Of a stretch of 64,000 nucleotides of DNA, positions 35,783 to 45,156 are shown piece after piece. The first letter of the stretch is position 1. Each line of letters opens with the position of its first letter. The stretch is from Rhodobacteraceae bacterium F11138. Lineage in GTDB: Bacteria; Pseudomonadota; Alphaproteobacteria; Rhodobacterales; Rhodobacteraceae. The notes below the pieces were generated by a model. It saw only the letters and a program-made list of their open reading frames with translations. It searched no databases and had not been told where the DNA came from. The stretch covers positions 186,001-250,000 of the forward strand of contig JAEKDP010000006.1 of NCBI GenBank assembly GCA_016521575.1, given 5' to 3'. The translations under genes were made by a program, and so were the position numbers.

Positions 35783-36547
35783 TCAGTGCTCAGCCTCCAA
35801 TGCGGCACCCAGATAGGCCTCTTGCACCTTGGGATTGGCGCGCACCTCTTCCGGACGCCCGGTGGCGATGATTTCTCCGTAGACCAGTACCGAAATCCGG
35901 TCGGCCAGGCCAAAGACCACCCCCATGTCATGTTCCACCATGATCAGCGTCTTGTTTTCGGTAACCCTGCGGATCAGGTCGACAATATAATCGGTTTCGG
36001 AATGGCTCATGCCGGCGGTCGGTTCGTCCAGCATGATCACATCCGCTCCCCCGGCAATGGTGATGCCGATTTCAAGGGCGCGCTGTTCCGCATAGGACAG
36101 CACACCAGCGGGCAATTCGCGCCGGTCCGACAGATTGATCTGGTCCAGAATGGCATCCGCGGCCTCTGACAGATCACGCGATTTGCTTACCATGTTCCAG
36201 AAGGAATATCGGTACCCTCGGGCCCACAACAGCGAACATCTGACGTTTTCAAAGACGCTCATCTTGGGAAAGATATTGGTGATCTGGAACGACCGGCTTA
36301 GTCCAAGACGGTTGATCTGAAAAGGGGCCAGACCGGACAGATCCTTGCCATGCAGGCTGACCTTGCCACCGGTGGGAGGGAAACGGCCGGTGATCAGGTT
36401 GAACAGGGTGGATTTGCCCGCGCCATTCGGGCCGATAACCGCGTGGCGTTCTTGCCGGCCGATTGTCAGATCGACGCCGCGTATGATTTCGGTCTTGCCG
36501 AAACTCTTGCGCAATCCCTGAATGTTCAATGCGGGTACGGCGGTCAT
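35783..36547 (-). CDS. livG: Liv importer 2: ATP-binding protein LivG
   Basis: 254 residues. Walker [14 protein letters not shown] is normal; the LivG insert has [21 protein letters not shown]; the signature region reads [18 protein letters not shown] and Walker [13 protein letters not shown]. Here LSYAEQ replaces the usual LSGGQ, a known LivG-group variant. It overlaps the livM stop by four bases and lies one base before livF. Confidence 0.93.
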   Translation of the reverse strand: MTAVPALNIQGLRKSFGKTEIIRGVDLTIGRQERHAVIGPNGAGKSTLFNLITGRFPPTGGKVSLHGKDLSGLAPFQINRLGLSRSFQITNIFPKMSVFENVRCSLLWARGYRYSFWNMVSKSRDLSEAADAILDQINLSDRRELPAGVLSYAEQRALEIGITIAGGADVIMLDEPTAGMSHSETDYIVDLIRRVTENKTLIMVEHDMGVVFGLADRISVLVYGEIIATGRPEEVRANPKVQEAYLGAALEAEH

Positions 36548-37836
36548 TTTGAAACTCCCGGCAGAGAATTGGCAGTGTGCCAGGCCGCGACCATTTCAGG
36601 CAGGTTGCGTCGGGTCAGCCAGAACGCCGCCGCCGTCACCGCCACAACCAGAAGCCACGGCAACACGGAATGGCTGTTGAAGGTCGTCCAGAACAGGGTC
36701 ATTTCTTCGTCACCGATGGCCGCATGCCGAAAATGGAAAGTCATTTCGATCAGCGCCGCCGTTCCCAGAATCCCGACAAGGCAAGGCGTGAAGGTCTTGA
36801 TGTAAGGCCCTATCAGAAGACGGATATTTCCCATCTTGAAAGCGGGCCAATGCATCATGATCACCCCCGCCAACCCACCGGGAAAATACATCACCGCAGC
36901 CAGAAACAAGGCACCGACATACAGCTGCCACAAATCGGTCTGCAAGCTGAGAACCGTGGACAAGAGCGTGAACACAATCGCACCGATGATCGGCCCAAAG
37001 AAGAAACCGACGCCGCCCAGGAAGGTGATCAGCAGGATCGACCCGGATTGTACCAGGTTCAGATTCTCCTCGGTCAGGATTTCATAATTTATCGCGAACA
37101 GCCCGCCTGCGATGCCGCAAAAGAAACCCGAGGCACAAAAGGAAAAGAAGCGGACCCAGCGCGCGGAATATCCCAGAAACTCCGCCCGTTCCGGATTGTC
37201 GCGCACCGCATTTGCCATGCGCCCGACCGGTGTGCGGGAAAACAGATACATCAACAAAGCAGACAAGAGCAGCCAGAAGACGATCAGATAGTAAACCTCG
37301 ATCTGTTGCAGGAACTCGATGCCGAATACCGGCAGCCCATAGGTCCGGTCCCCGCTGACGCCTTCCTCGCCGCCGAAGAACACGACGATGATGACCGAGC
37401 AGGCCGCAATCAATTCGCCCACACCCAGCGAGATCATGGCAAAGACGGTTCCGGCCTTGCGTGTCGAAAACGACCCGATGAGAATGGCCAGCGCCAGTCC
37501 GGCCAACCCGCCCAGCAGCGGCAACACGGGCAAGGGCAGCGGCAGGCTGTAATCTTCGACATAGTTGATGACATGCACGGACACAAAACCGCCAAAACCC
37601 ATATAGATGGCATGTCCGAACGACAGCATCCCGCCCTGCCCCAGCAGCATGTTGTAGGCCAGCGCGAAAATGATGGTGATTGCCATCTGGTTCATGATCG
37701 TGATCGCGCTGTTGGACGTGAACACAAGCGGAATGAACAACAGAACGATCGTTGAAATGATCCAGGGCAACGCGGTGGCCAGGGTCACGCCGCCCTGGGG
37801 TGCTGTGGTTTGATTCTGCACTGCTTGCCGGTTCAT
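36544..37836 (-). CDS. livM: Liv importer 2: inner-membrane permease LivM
   Basis: 430 residues with about ten membrane segments; motifs NMLLGQGGMLSFGHAIYMGFGG and the loop GRMANAVRDNPERAEFLGYS. ATG 37836 overlaps the livH stop (ATGA), so the 34-residue longer frame is rejected. The C-terminus has an extra pair of hydrophobic segments (about 350-425) beyond the core. Confidence 0.93.
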   Translation of the reverse strand: MNRQAVQNQTTAPQGGVTLATALPWIISTIVLLFIPLVFTSNSAITIMNQMAITIIFALAYNMLLGQGGMLSFGHAIYMGFGGFVSVHVINYVEDYSLPLPLPVLPLLGGLAGLALAILIGSFSTRKAGTVFAMISLGVGELIAACSVIIVVFFGGEEGVSGDRTYGLPVFGIEFLQQIEVYYLIVFWLLLSALLMYLFSRTPVGRMANAVRDNPERAEFLGYSARWVRFFSFCASGFFCGIAGGLFAINYEILTEENLNLVQSGSILLITFLGGVGFFFGPIIGAIVFTLLSTVLSLQTDLWQLYVGALFLAAVMYFPGGLAGVIMMHWPAFKMGNIRLLIGPYIKTFTPCLVGILGTAALIEMTFHFRHAAIGDEEMTLFWTTFNSHSVLPWLLVVAVTAAAFWLTRRNLPEMVAAWHTANSLPGVSK

Positions 37837-38789
37837 ACGTCTCGCTTTCCGAACAGACCGTAGGGGCGAAAGACCAGGATGAGAACCATCAGAAGATAGG
37901 GAAGGATCGGCCCGATCTGTGGCAGGGTCAGAGACCACAGGTCACGCAAGGCGCTTTCGGACAGGTCGGCAGGTTTCTCAAACCCGACCGCCACCAGGAT
38001 ATCCGCCATGGCCACGTTGTAGCTGGCGGCGAAGGTGGTGATCCAGCCGATCAAAAGCGACGCCACAAGAGCCCCCCACAAAGAGCCAAGCCCCCCGATC
38101 ACGATGGTTACGAATACGATCGAACCCAGCAGGAAGGCCATGCCGGGAAACGTGCCCAGAACCGGACCGGCGATCACCCCGGCGACTCCGGCCAGTGCGG
38201 TGCCGACACCGAAAACCCCCATGAACACCAGCGGCACATTGTGCCCCAGGGCCTCGACCGTCTTGGGATAGCTCAGAGCCGCCTGGATCACCATGCCCAC
38301 GCGGGTGCGGGTCAACACATAAAGCAGAGCGATAAAGATCCCCATGGACATGCAAAGCATGAATATCTTGTAGGCGGGAATGGCGTTTCCGGCGATCGAG
38401 AACAGGGTGAATTGCAGGATCTCGGGCGGCGAATAGGGCATCTGGTTCTTGCCCCATATGAATTGCACGATTTCTTCGATCAGAAGTGCCAGACCGAAGG
38501 TGAAGATCAGTTCCGGCACATGCCCGTACTGGTGCACACGCCGCAGCCCGTATCTTTCAATACCCGCTCCGGCAAGGCCGACGATCACCGGCGCGATCAA
38601 AAGCCCCATCCAGAACCCCATGAACAGGCTGATCTGATAGGCAAAATACGCACCCAGCATATAAAAGCTGGCATGGGCGAAATTCAGCACACCCATCATG
38701 GAAAAGATCAGCGTCAGCCCGGCGGACAGCATGAACAACAGCAATCCGGTCACAAGCCCGTCGATCAGATTGACGAGAATGAGGTCCAT
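37833..38789 (-). CDS. livH: Liv importer 2: inner-membrane permease LivH
   Basis: 318 residues with about eight membrane segments; motifs LTLIFSMMGVLNFAHASFYM and RTRVGMVIQAALSYPKTVEA. A good Shine-Dalgarno (GGAGGG) precedes ATG 38789. The binding-protein gene ends 73 bases upstream, with a hairpin between. Confidence 0.93.
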   Translation of the reverse strand: MDLILVNLIDGLVTGLLLFMLSAGLTLIFSMMGVLNFAHASFYMLGAYFAYQISLFMGFWMGLLIAPVIVGLAGAGIERYGLRRVHQYGHVPELIFTFGLALLIEEIVQFIWGKNQMPYSPPEILQFTLFSIAGNAIPAYKIFMLCMSMGIFIALLYVLTRTRVGMVIQAALSYPKTVEALGHNVPLVFMGVFGVGTALAGVAGVIAGPVLGTFPGMAFLLGSIVFVTIVIGGLGSLWGALVASLLIGWITTFAASYNVAMADILVAVGFEKPADLSESALRDLWSLTLPQIGPILPYLLMVLILVFRPYGLFGKRDV

Positions 38790-38829
38790 TGGTCCCTCCG
38801 GCAGGTCTGTTTGAAAGACAGCGGCAATG

Positions 38830-38857
38830 CGGCCCGCCCCGGTAGCAGGGCGGGCCG
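38830..38857 (-). terminator. Intra-operon hairpin after importer-2 binding protein
   Basis: A perfect 10-bp GC-rich stem (CGGCCCGCCC / GGGCGGGCCG) with an 8-base loop sits six bases after the binding-protein stop. No T tract. As in importer 1, it probably favours accumulation of the binding-protein message. Confidence 0.65.
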
Positions 38858-38862
38858 ATACG

Positions 38863-40110
38863 TCACTTGGGACGTTTCATGTCGCAGGTGCTGGTGCTGT
38901 CCATACCTGCCATCTCGATCTCGGATTCCGTAACGACACCAAAACCGGAATTGTCATAGTCAAAGGTGATGCCGTCGTCGGTGTGAACAGCGATATGCAT
39001 GTTCTGGATGGCCTGATGGTCATTCGGGCGCATGATGATCTTGGACCCCCACATGCTGTCGAACTCGGCGCCTTCCAGGGCATTGGCGACCGCGACCACG
39101 TCGGTTGCCGTGCCGGCTTCTTCAATGGCGGCGGCCAGCATTGCAATCACGTTGCTGATGCGGGGCTGGTCGATATTGCCTTCAGGATATTTCGCCCGGA
39201 ATGCCTCGTAATAGGCTGTGGCTTCGTCCGTCGCCGGCGGGTTGATCTGACCTTCGGCGATCAGACGGATCGTTCCTTTGCCGGTTTCACCAAACGCGCC
39301 GGTGATGCCGCTGCCGGCAGCGTAATAGGTATAGATCGGCCCGGTGAACCCGTTCTCGATGATCGCCTTGCCCAGACCCAGCATGTCGGATCCCCAGTTG
39401 CCGGTAATCACGGCATCCGTTTCGGCGGCCACGATCTTGCGCGCATAGGGGGTGAAGTCCTTCACCTTGCCGATCGGATGCAATTCGTTTCCGACGATCT
39501 CGATATCCGGCCGTTTCTCCGCCAGGTTGGCAACCGCAGCCTCGGCCACCGATTTACCAAAGGAATAGTCCTGCCCGATGACGTAAACCTTCTGGACGTC
39601 TTCGTTGGCGGCAATGACATCTGTCAGCGCGTCCATCTTGATATCGGCATTGGCATCAAAGCGGAAATGCCAGAAGCTGCATTTTTCATTGGTCAGTGCG
39701 GGATCGACGGCCGCATAGTTCAGGAACAGAACCTGACTGTCGGGGTTTCGCTTGTTGTGTTTCTTGATCGCATCCGTAAGGGCGTGCGCCGGACCGGACC
39801 CGTTGCCCTGCACGATATACCGGGCGCCCTGGTCGATGGCCACCTGAAGCTGGATCAATGATTCCTTCGGGCTGGTCTTGTTGTCGAACGCAAGGATTTC
39901 AAACATGTCCCCGTCCAGCACGCCGCCCTTGTCATTCACCAACGCCTCGGCTGCGAATTCGAACTGGTGCAAGCCATTCGTGCCGGTACTGGCAAAGGGT
40001 CCGGACAATGGATCGATGAACGCGATCTTGACGTTATCCGCAAAAGCTGCGGTTGCACTGACAGACAGCGCAAGCACGGCGGTGACGCCGAAACTGGTGG
40101 TGTTTCCCAT
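38863..40110 (-). CDS. Liv importer 2: periplasmic substrate-binding protein
   Basis: 415 residues. Signal peptide MGNTTSFGVTAVLALSVSAT...AFA-DN, then VKIAFIDPLSGPFASTGTNG, typical of Liv-type type I binding proteins. A long insert and SFWHFRFDANADIKMDALTD resemble binding proteins for carboxylic or aromatic acids as much as those for amino acids, so the ligand may be the acid degraded by neighbouring genes (inference). Shine-Dalgarno GGGAGGAAA is clear. Confidence 0.92.
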   Translation of the reverse strand: MGNTTSFGVTAVLALSVSATAAFADNVKIAFIDPLSGPFASTGTNGLHQFEFAAEALVNDKGGVLDGDMFEILAFDNKTSPKESLIQLQVAIDQGARYIVQGNGSGPAHALTDAIKKHNKRNPDSQVLFLNYAAVDPALTNEKCSFWHFRFDANADIKMDALTDVIAANEDVQKVYVIGQDYSFGKSVAEAAVANLAEKRPDIEIVGNELHPIGKVKDFTPYARKIVAAETDAVITGNWGSDMLGLGKAIIENGFTGPIYTYYAAGSGITGAFGETGKGTIRLIAEGQINPPATDEATAYYEAFRAKYPEGNIDQPRISNVIAMLAAAIEEAGTATDVVAVANALEGAEFDSMWGSKIIMRPNDHQAIQNMHIAVHTDDGITFDYDNSGFGVVTESEIEMAGMDSTSTCDMKRPK

Positions 40111-40572
40111 ATGGTTTCCTCCCTAACACACGACCCGACTGTGCCTAAGCGCATCTATTTTTGCCGAGCTTGGAAAAGAGCCTTGCACATCAGAGAACAA
40201 AGTCAAGCAGCGTCGGCTGTCGGCCCGTGCCCAAGGTTGCCGGCCAAACCAGACAGCAAAGACGCTGAGAAAACGTCGATCACGGGTCATGATGGTATGG
40301 TTACATATCCATTTTAAAACAGAGTTCTACGGATTGTTTTTCATGTAAATACCGGGGAAGCGATTCGCCACTGGCACCTGACTGACGCGGCGCTGCCTTT
40401 ACAGGTTCGGTTTGCTGTCATCCGCCGGGCTGAATGCACGGGCGGCGCGTGACCTTGCGTCACTTTTGATCGGCGGGCCGGTTTTGTCCAGCGCAGACCC
40501 TGCACGGGCCGGATGCTGCACTGCGGAACCGAATAGTGCCAAGCTGGTTGATTCTGGTCGGTTCCTGCGCGG
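40111..40572. other. Intergenic region, importer 2 / IclR
   Basis: 462 bases holding the importer-2 promoter side. It includes an AT-rich patch (ATATCCATTTTAAAACAG near 40305) and an imperfect dyad TGGTATG-N4-CATATCCA (40293-40311), which could be an IclR-type operator. No RNA gene or coding frame of good quality is seen. Confidence 0.4.
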
Positions 40573-41370
40573 TCAATCCGGGTGACTTAGGCTGGCCGCG
40601 GCTTCAAGCAGCTGTCGCGCGTAATAGCTTTCGAGCTGTTTTTTCTTGACGTGAAACGCAGGGCCGCCCACGTTCAACCCATAGACGCGGGACCCGTTCA
40701 GGGAAAAGACCGGCACAGCAATGCCGTTCACATCCTGCCGCCAGTCCCCATAGCCGGTGCAGTAGCCCTGGCTTTCATATTCGGCCAACGCCTGCTCGAC
40801 GCTGCGTTTGCGCCGTTCATGCTGGTCCGGGTCAAGTTTATCGGCGCGCTTCAGGGTCACGGCGCGTTCTTCTTCGGTCAGCCCCACCAGGATCGCGCGT
40901 CCGATGGCGGAAAAGAACAGCGGCAAGCGCGAGCCGACATTCATGGTCAGCGCGATTTCTTCTCGCGACCTGTGCACCGCGATATAGACCGCGTCCATCC
41001 GGTGTGCCTCGGCCAGGGCCACGGTGATATAGGAATTCGGGCCATCGCGAAGTGCGCGCATGACTTCAGAAGCCCGCTCGCCGATTTCCATGCCCGACAG
41101 GACCCCAAAACCCAATTGCAGCACCCCTGCGCTGAGCCGGTATGTGCCGGTGCGCGGGTCTGCAACCAGATAATCCAGCTTGCACAGCGTATGGGTCAGC
41201 CGCGACACGGTCGGTTTGGGCAAATTCGTGCGCTGGGAAATATCCATGTTCGTCAGATCGGTTTCGTTCGGACGAAAACAACGAAGAACATCCAGCCCGC
41301 GCGCCAATGCAGTCACAAAATTGCGGTCTTTCGCCTCATCGGCGTCGGCTTGGTAATCTGCGTCAGGCAT
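40573..41370 (-). CDS. IclR-family transcriptional regulator
   Basis: 265 residues. N-terminal winged helix-turn-helix (ALARGLDVLRCF, ISQRTNLPKPTVSRLTHTL) and a C-terminal ligand-binding domain (MNVGSRLPLFFSAIGRAIL; GYGDWRQDVNGIAVPVF). It lies at the end of the SDR-NMO-phosphatase-kinase operon, four bases after the kinase, and next to Liv importer 2. It is the natural candidate to control both units in response to the pathway substrate. Confidence 0.93.
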   Translation of the reverse strand: MPDADYQADADEAKDRNFVTALARGLDVLRCFRPNETDLTNMDISQRTNLPKPTVSRLTHTLCKLDYLVADPRTGTYRLSAGVLQLGFGVLSGMEIGERASEVMRALRDGPNSYITVALAEAHRMDAVYIAVHRSREEIALTMNVGSRLPLFFSAIGRAILVGLTEEERAVTLKRADKLDPDQHERRKRSVEQALAEYESQGYCTGYGDWRQDVNGIAVPVFSLNGSRVYGLNVGGPAFHVKKKQLESYYARQLLEAAASLSHPD

Positions 41371-41374
41371 CGCG

Positions 41375-42403
41375 TTATCCTTTCAGCGCCTCCAGCCCGT
41401 GCCGGGCGAACATTGGCACGTATTGCCCGATTTTCAGGGCTTTCTCCGGATTGCTGGCGTTGCCGTCCAGCGCGCGTTTCAGAACCCCCTGGATGATTGC
41501 CGCCATCCGAAAGAAACAGAACGACAGATAGTATCCGAAATTGTCGATGCCCGGCAGGCCGCGGCGTTCGCAATAGCGGGCAATGAATTCCGCATCGCTG
41601 GGCAGCCCCAGAGCCGCCCGGTCGACGCCCGCCAGCCCGCGGCCTTCGCGCCCGGTGGGCATCTGCCACTGCATGATCACGGAGGCGAGATCGGCAAAGG
41701 GATGGCCGATTGTAGACAGTTCCCAATCCAGAACCGCCAGACATCGGGTGCCTTGCGCCTGAAAGATCATGTTGTCGACGCGATAGTCGCCATGCACCAG
41801 TGTCCGTTGGCCGTCATCCGGCGGCATCTGGTCCACCAGGGCCTGCATCAGCGCGTCCATTTCCGGATTCGACTGTGTTTCCGAGGCTTTGTATTGCTTG
41901 GACCAGCGCCCGACCTGACGTTCAAAATAATTTCCCGGCGGACCGTAATCCCCCAACCCGACCGCATCGACATCGACCATGTGCAGGGCTGCCAGCACGC
42001 GGTTCATGTCGTCGATCACCGCCCCGCGTTCCGCGCTGCTGAGACCGGGCATTGTCGGATCACTGAAATTGCGACCGTCCACATGATCCATGATATAGAA
42101 CATCGAACCGATCACGCTGTCGTCCTGACACAGCACATGCATTTTCGCGACCGGCACGTCCGATCCGGCCAGCGCACGCTGTACCCGGTATTCCCGGTCC
42201 ACCGCATGGGCGGATTTCAGCAATTCTCCGGGCGGCTTGCGGCGCAGGACATAATTTCTTTGCGGCGTTTTCAACAGAAAGGTCGGGTTGGATTGCCCGC
42301 CTTCGAACTTGCTTGCAGTCAATGGACCGGAAAAGCCGGGCAAATGGGTGGTCAGATAGGCTCGGACGGCGTCCAGATCCAAAGATTGTGCCGTGTTGGT
42401 CAT
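41375..42403 (-). CDS. Phosphotransferase of the ACAD10/11 kinase-domain type (LvaA-like)
   Basis: 342 residues, aminoglycoside-phosphotransferase fold. Catalytic D206 and N211 are in VHGDYRVDNMIF and metal-binding D226 in LAVLDWELSTIGHP. By recall it matches the N-terminal half of vertebrate ACAD11 along its length (FEGGQSNPTF, YVLRRKPPGELLKSAHAVDR, QYKASET). That domain and LvaA of the Pseudomonas putida levulinate pathway phosphorylate 4-hydroxyacyl-CoA. Shine-Dalgarno GAGGAGG precedes ATG 42403. It sits between a histidine phosphatase and the IclR gene. Confidence 0.92.
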   Translation of the reverse strand: MTNTAQSLDLDAVRAYLTTHLPGFSGPLTASKFEGGQSNPTFLLKTPQRNYVLRRKPPGELLKSAHAVDREYRVQRALAGSDVPVAKMHVLCQDDSVIGSMFYIMDHVDGRNFSDPTMPGLSSAERGAVIDDMNRVLAALHMVDVDAVGLGDYGPPGNYFERQVGRWSKQYKASETQSNPEMDALMQALVDQMPPDDGQRTLVHGDYRVDNMIFQAQGTRCLAVLDWELSTIGHPFADLASVIMQWQMPTGREGRGLAGVDRAALGLPSDAEFIARYCERRGLPGIDNFGYYLSFCFFRMAAIIQGVLKRALDGNASNPEKALKIGQYVPMFARHGLEALKG

Positions 42404-42412
42404 GGCCCCTCC

Positions 42413-43063
42413 TCAACTGTAGGTCAGCAATTTTGCGTTCTCGGGGGTGGAAAAATGCGGCGTGCTGTTGAATTCGTGCAGGATAAAATTTTGTTTCGAA
42501 AAGAAGAACCTGGTCCAGCTGGTGTTCTTGACCTGCAGGTTCAGCGCCACCATCCGCGCATCGGGGGCACCCAGGCTGGAGGCTACCAACTGCCCGATGG
42601 GGCCGCCGGAACTGATGACCAGAACGCGGCGGGCATCCGTATGGACAGCAAACCGGCGGGCGGCCTCGACCCTCTGGGCGAAGTCCTGCCAGCTTTCGCT
42701 CGCGCCCTGCAACCCGCCACGCTGCCAGTCGAGGATGGTTTCCCGCAGGGTGCGGAAATGGGTCTTCCGATCATGGCGAACCGGATCGGGGACCTGCCCC
42801 CCAAAGCGGACCGACAGAAGGTCGTGAAAGTCATATTCGTTCAAACCGGGGTGGGTTTCCGGTTCCTGATCGAACCCCATACCGGCCAGAGTTTCATGCT
42901 GCCGGTTCAGGGTGCCTGTGATCAGGCGATCGGGCTTCCATCCTGACTGGCGCAATGCCTTGCCTGCCAGGGCGGATTGTCGGTGTCCTAGATCGGACAG
43001 ACGATCGTAGTTATCCGCGCCAAAGCTGGCCTGGGCGTGGCGAATGACAAGAACCTCCGCCAT
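42413..43063 (-). CDS. Histidine phosphatase (phosphoglycerate mutase-like)
   Basis: 216 residues. The RHG-type motif reads VIRHAQASFG near the N-terminus, with the second catalytic His region VLVISSGGPIGQL near residue 155, where SGG replaces the usual HGG. Members remove phosphate from small molecules or proteins. ATG 43063 lies one base past the stop of the preceding gene, and the kinase starts nine bases downstream, so kinase and phosphatase are co-translated. Phosphatase action on the kinase product is possible but unproven. Confidence 0.88.
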   Translation of the reverse strand: MAEVLVIRHAQASFGADNYDRLSDLGHRQSALAGKALRQSGWKPDRLITGTLNRQHETLAGMGFDQEPETHPGLNEYDFHDLLSVRFGGQVPDPVRHDRKTHFRTLRETILDWQRGGLQGASESWQDFAQRVEAARRFAVHTDARRVLVISSGGPIGQLVASSLGAPDARMVALNLQVKNTSWTRFFFSKQNFILHEFNSTPHFSTPENAKLLTYS

Positions 43064-43064
43064 G

Positions 43065-44072
43065 TCAGTCCGCAAACTCGGCCGCCAGTGAACGACCGGC
43101 CGCCTGGTATTCCCGTTCGATCCGCCCGATCAGCGTGGATACGTCGGTCAGATCGCGCACTGCGCCGATTCCCTGCCCGGCCCCCCAGATTTCCTTCCAT
43201 GCTTTTGGCTTGGACGAACCAGAGCCAAAATTCATCGACGAAGCGTCACCCGAAGGCAGGTTGTCCGCATCCAGCCCGGCCGCGGCGATGGAAGGTTTCA
43301 GATAATTGCCCGACACACCGGTGAACAGCGACGATGTCAGGATGTCTTCGGCGCTGCTGGACACGATCATGTCCTTGTACGCCGGTTGGGCATTGGCTTC
43401 GGCGCAGGCAATGAAGGGGGATCCCATATATCCGAAATCCGCACCAAGCGCGCGCGCCGCAAGCAAGGCCTGCCCGGTGGCAATGGCACCTGACAACAGC
43501 AACGGCCCGTCAAACCAGGCGCGGATTTCGCGGATCAAGGCAAAGGGCGATTGCTGGCCTGCGTGCCCGCCCGCGCCCGCGGCGACCGCGATCAGCCCGT
43601 CGGCCCCCTTGTCGATGGCCTTGCGCGCGAATGTATCGTTGACGACGTCATGCAGCGCAATCCCGCCGCAGGAATGGGCCGCCTGGTTGACTTCGACCCG
43701 CGCGCCCAGGCTGGTGATCCAGATCGGCACCCGATGCCGCGCACAGATTTCCAGATCCCGGTCCAGCCGCGAGTTACTGCGGTGGACGATCTGATTGACC
43801 GCAAACGGCGCGGCCGGGGTATCGGGATTGGCCTGATTGTGACGGTCCAACTCTTCCGTGATCCGCGTCAGCCAGCGTTCCAGCATGGGCGGTTCGCCAT
43901 CCGCTTCGCGTGCATTCAGCGCCGGAAAGGACCCCACGATCCCGGCCTTGCATTGGGCGATCACCAATTCGGGACCGGACACGATGAACAACGGCGATCC
44001 CACCAGTGGCAACCGCAATCCCCTCAGCGCCTGCGGCAGATGGCTTTCATCACGCGGCCTGGGTGCGGTCAT
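43065..44072 (-). CDS. Nitronate monooxygenase-family flavoprotein
   Basis: 335 residues of the NMO/2-nitropropane dioxygenase family (TIM barrel, FMN). Motifs are LPLVGSPLFIVSGPELVIAQ, ADGLIAVAAGAGGHAGQQSP and LLLSGAIATGQALLAARALG. Many members are not true nitronate oxidases but enoyl reductase-like or unknown. ATG 44072 is used; upstream in-frame Met codons give an unlikely Cys-rich extension. Second gene of the minus-strand operon. Confidence 0.9.
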   Translation of the reverse strand: MTAPRPRDESHLPQALRGLRLPLVGSPLFIVSGPELVIAQCKAGIVGSFPALNAREADGEPPMLERWLTRITEELDRHNQANPDTPAAPFAVNQIVHRSNSRLDRDLEICARHRVPIWITSLGARVEVNQAAHSCGGIALHDVVNDTFARKAIDKGADGLIAVAAGAGGHAGQQSPFALIREIRAWFDGPLLLSGAIATGQALLAARALGADFGYMGSPFIACAEANAQPAYKDMIVSSSAEDILTSSLFTGVSGNYLKPSIAAAGLDADNLPSGDASSMNFGSGSSKPKAWKEIWGAGQGIGAVRDLTDVSTLIGRIEREYQAAGRSLAAEFAD

Positions 44073-44130
44073 GTGATTTGCCTGCCTGCGGCCAGCCCCG
44101 GCGCAGGGGCACATGGTTGAGCGTTCTTTC

Positions 44131-44952
44131 TCATCGTATTGCTTTTTCAAATATATTGTGTCCGCTCATGACGTTAATTCCGCCGCTGACCGGAATCACG
44201 GCCCCGGTGACATAGGCCCCGCCCATCCCGCAAAGGAACAACATGCACCCGGCGATGTCCTCGTCGCGCCCGACCCGGCCCAGCGGAACGTCTTCGCCGA
44301 CCTTTTCGCGCATGCCTTCGTCCGCAGTCGCAAAGGCTGTCATGCGCGACACGAATGGCCCCGGCGCCAGCGCATTGACGGTAACGTGTTGCCCGGCCAA
44401 TTCCTTGGCCAGGATCTTGGACATATGAATGACCGCCGCCTTGGACGCCGAATAGCTATACGCCCCGTCCCCCATGGGGATTTCACCCATGACCGACCCA
44501 ACGTTGACCACGCGCGCGGGGTCCGCCGGTGTGCTGGACTCGATCAGCATGGGCAACAGTTTCTGGGTCAGGTCAAACACGCCGGCCACATTGACCGCCA
44601 TCACTTTTTCCCAGGCGTCATGCGGAAACTTCCCCAGCGGTGCGCCCCATGTGACGCCCGCATTATTCATCAGAATATCAAGGCGATCGGTCCTGTTCCT
44701 GACCTCGCGCACCAGGTCATCGACCCCCGCCTGGGTGCCGACATCACCTGCAAACCCCTCGACTGTTCCGGGCGCATCCATGGCGTTCAACTGCTCGGCC
44801 ACAGCAGCACAGGCATCGCCCTTGCGCGAGGCGATCAGCACCCTTGCGCCGGCACGCATCAAGGCTTCGGCAGCCATGCGCCCGATGCCCGTCGCGCCCC
44901 CCGTAACCAGAGCCGTTTTACCGTGAAGTGAAAAAAGAGTTTCCGGTGTCAT
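44131..44952 (-). CDS. Short-chain dehydrogenase/reductase (catabolic operon)
   Basis: 273 residues: TGGATGIGRMAAEALM cofactor loop, LMNNAGVTWG, catalytic Y167 and K171 (YSASK), and PVSGGINVMSG at the C-terminus. The frame stays open for 268 codons upstream, but the N-terminal motif and an AGGAACAGGAT Shine-Dalgarno fix the start at ATG 44952. First gene of the operon SDR-NMO-phosphatase-kinase-IclR and divergent from the quinone-oxidoreductase gene. It may oxidise a hydroxyacyl-CoA or a keto intermediate. Confidence 0.92.
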   Translation of the reverse strand: MTPETLFSLHGKTALVTGGATGIGRMAAEALMRAGARVLIASRKGDACAAVAEQLNAMDAPGTVEGFAGDVGTQAGVDDLVREVRNRTDRLDILMNNAGVTWGAPLGKFPHDAWEKVMAVNVAGVFDLTQKLLPMLIESSTPADPARVVNVGSVMGEIPMGDGAYSYSASKAAVIHMSKILAKELAGQHVTVNALAPGPFVSRMTAFATADEGMREKVGEDVPLGRVGRDEDIAGCMLFLCGMGGAYVTGAVIPVSGGINVMSGHNIFEKAIR

Positions 44953-45057
44953 ATCCTGTTCCTGACAAAACGTCGCCGCGTCGTTCTTTTGCGTGACGGC
45001 GACGGTGCCGCGCAATGACATCTTGCGCGCTCGCGACAGCGCGCCGTATTGCAGTGC

Positions 45058-45086
45058 AGAATTGCATTTCGAATTTCGATTGACAA
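45058..45086 (-). promoter_or_regulatory. Possible promoter of the SDR-NMO-phosphatase-kinase-IclR operon
   Basis: On the minus strand TTGTCA (45086-45081) and AATTCT (45063-45058) are 17 bases apart, matching consensus at 5 of 6 and 3 of 6 positions. It lies about 106 bases upstream of the SDR start in the divergent gap. Confidence 0.3.
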
Positions 45087-45156
45087 CACTCATTCGCGTC
45101 CCGACAGTCGGCCACCACACCCGCAGGGGCAAAGCCGCGCACAAGGGAGAGATCAC

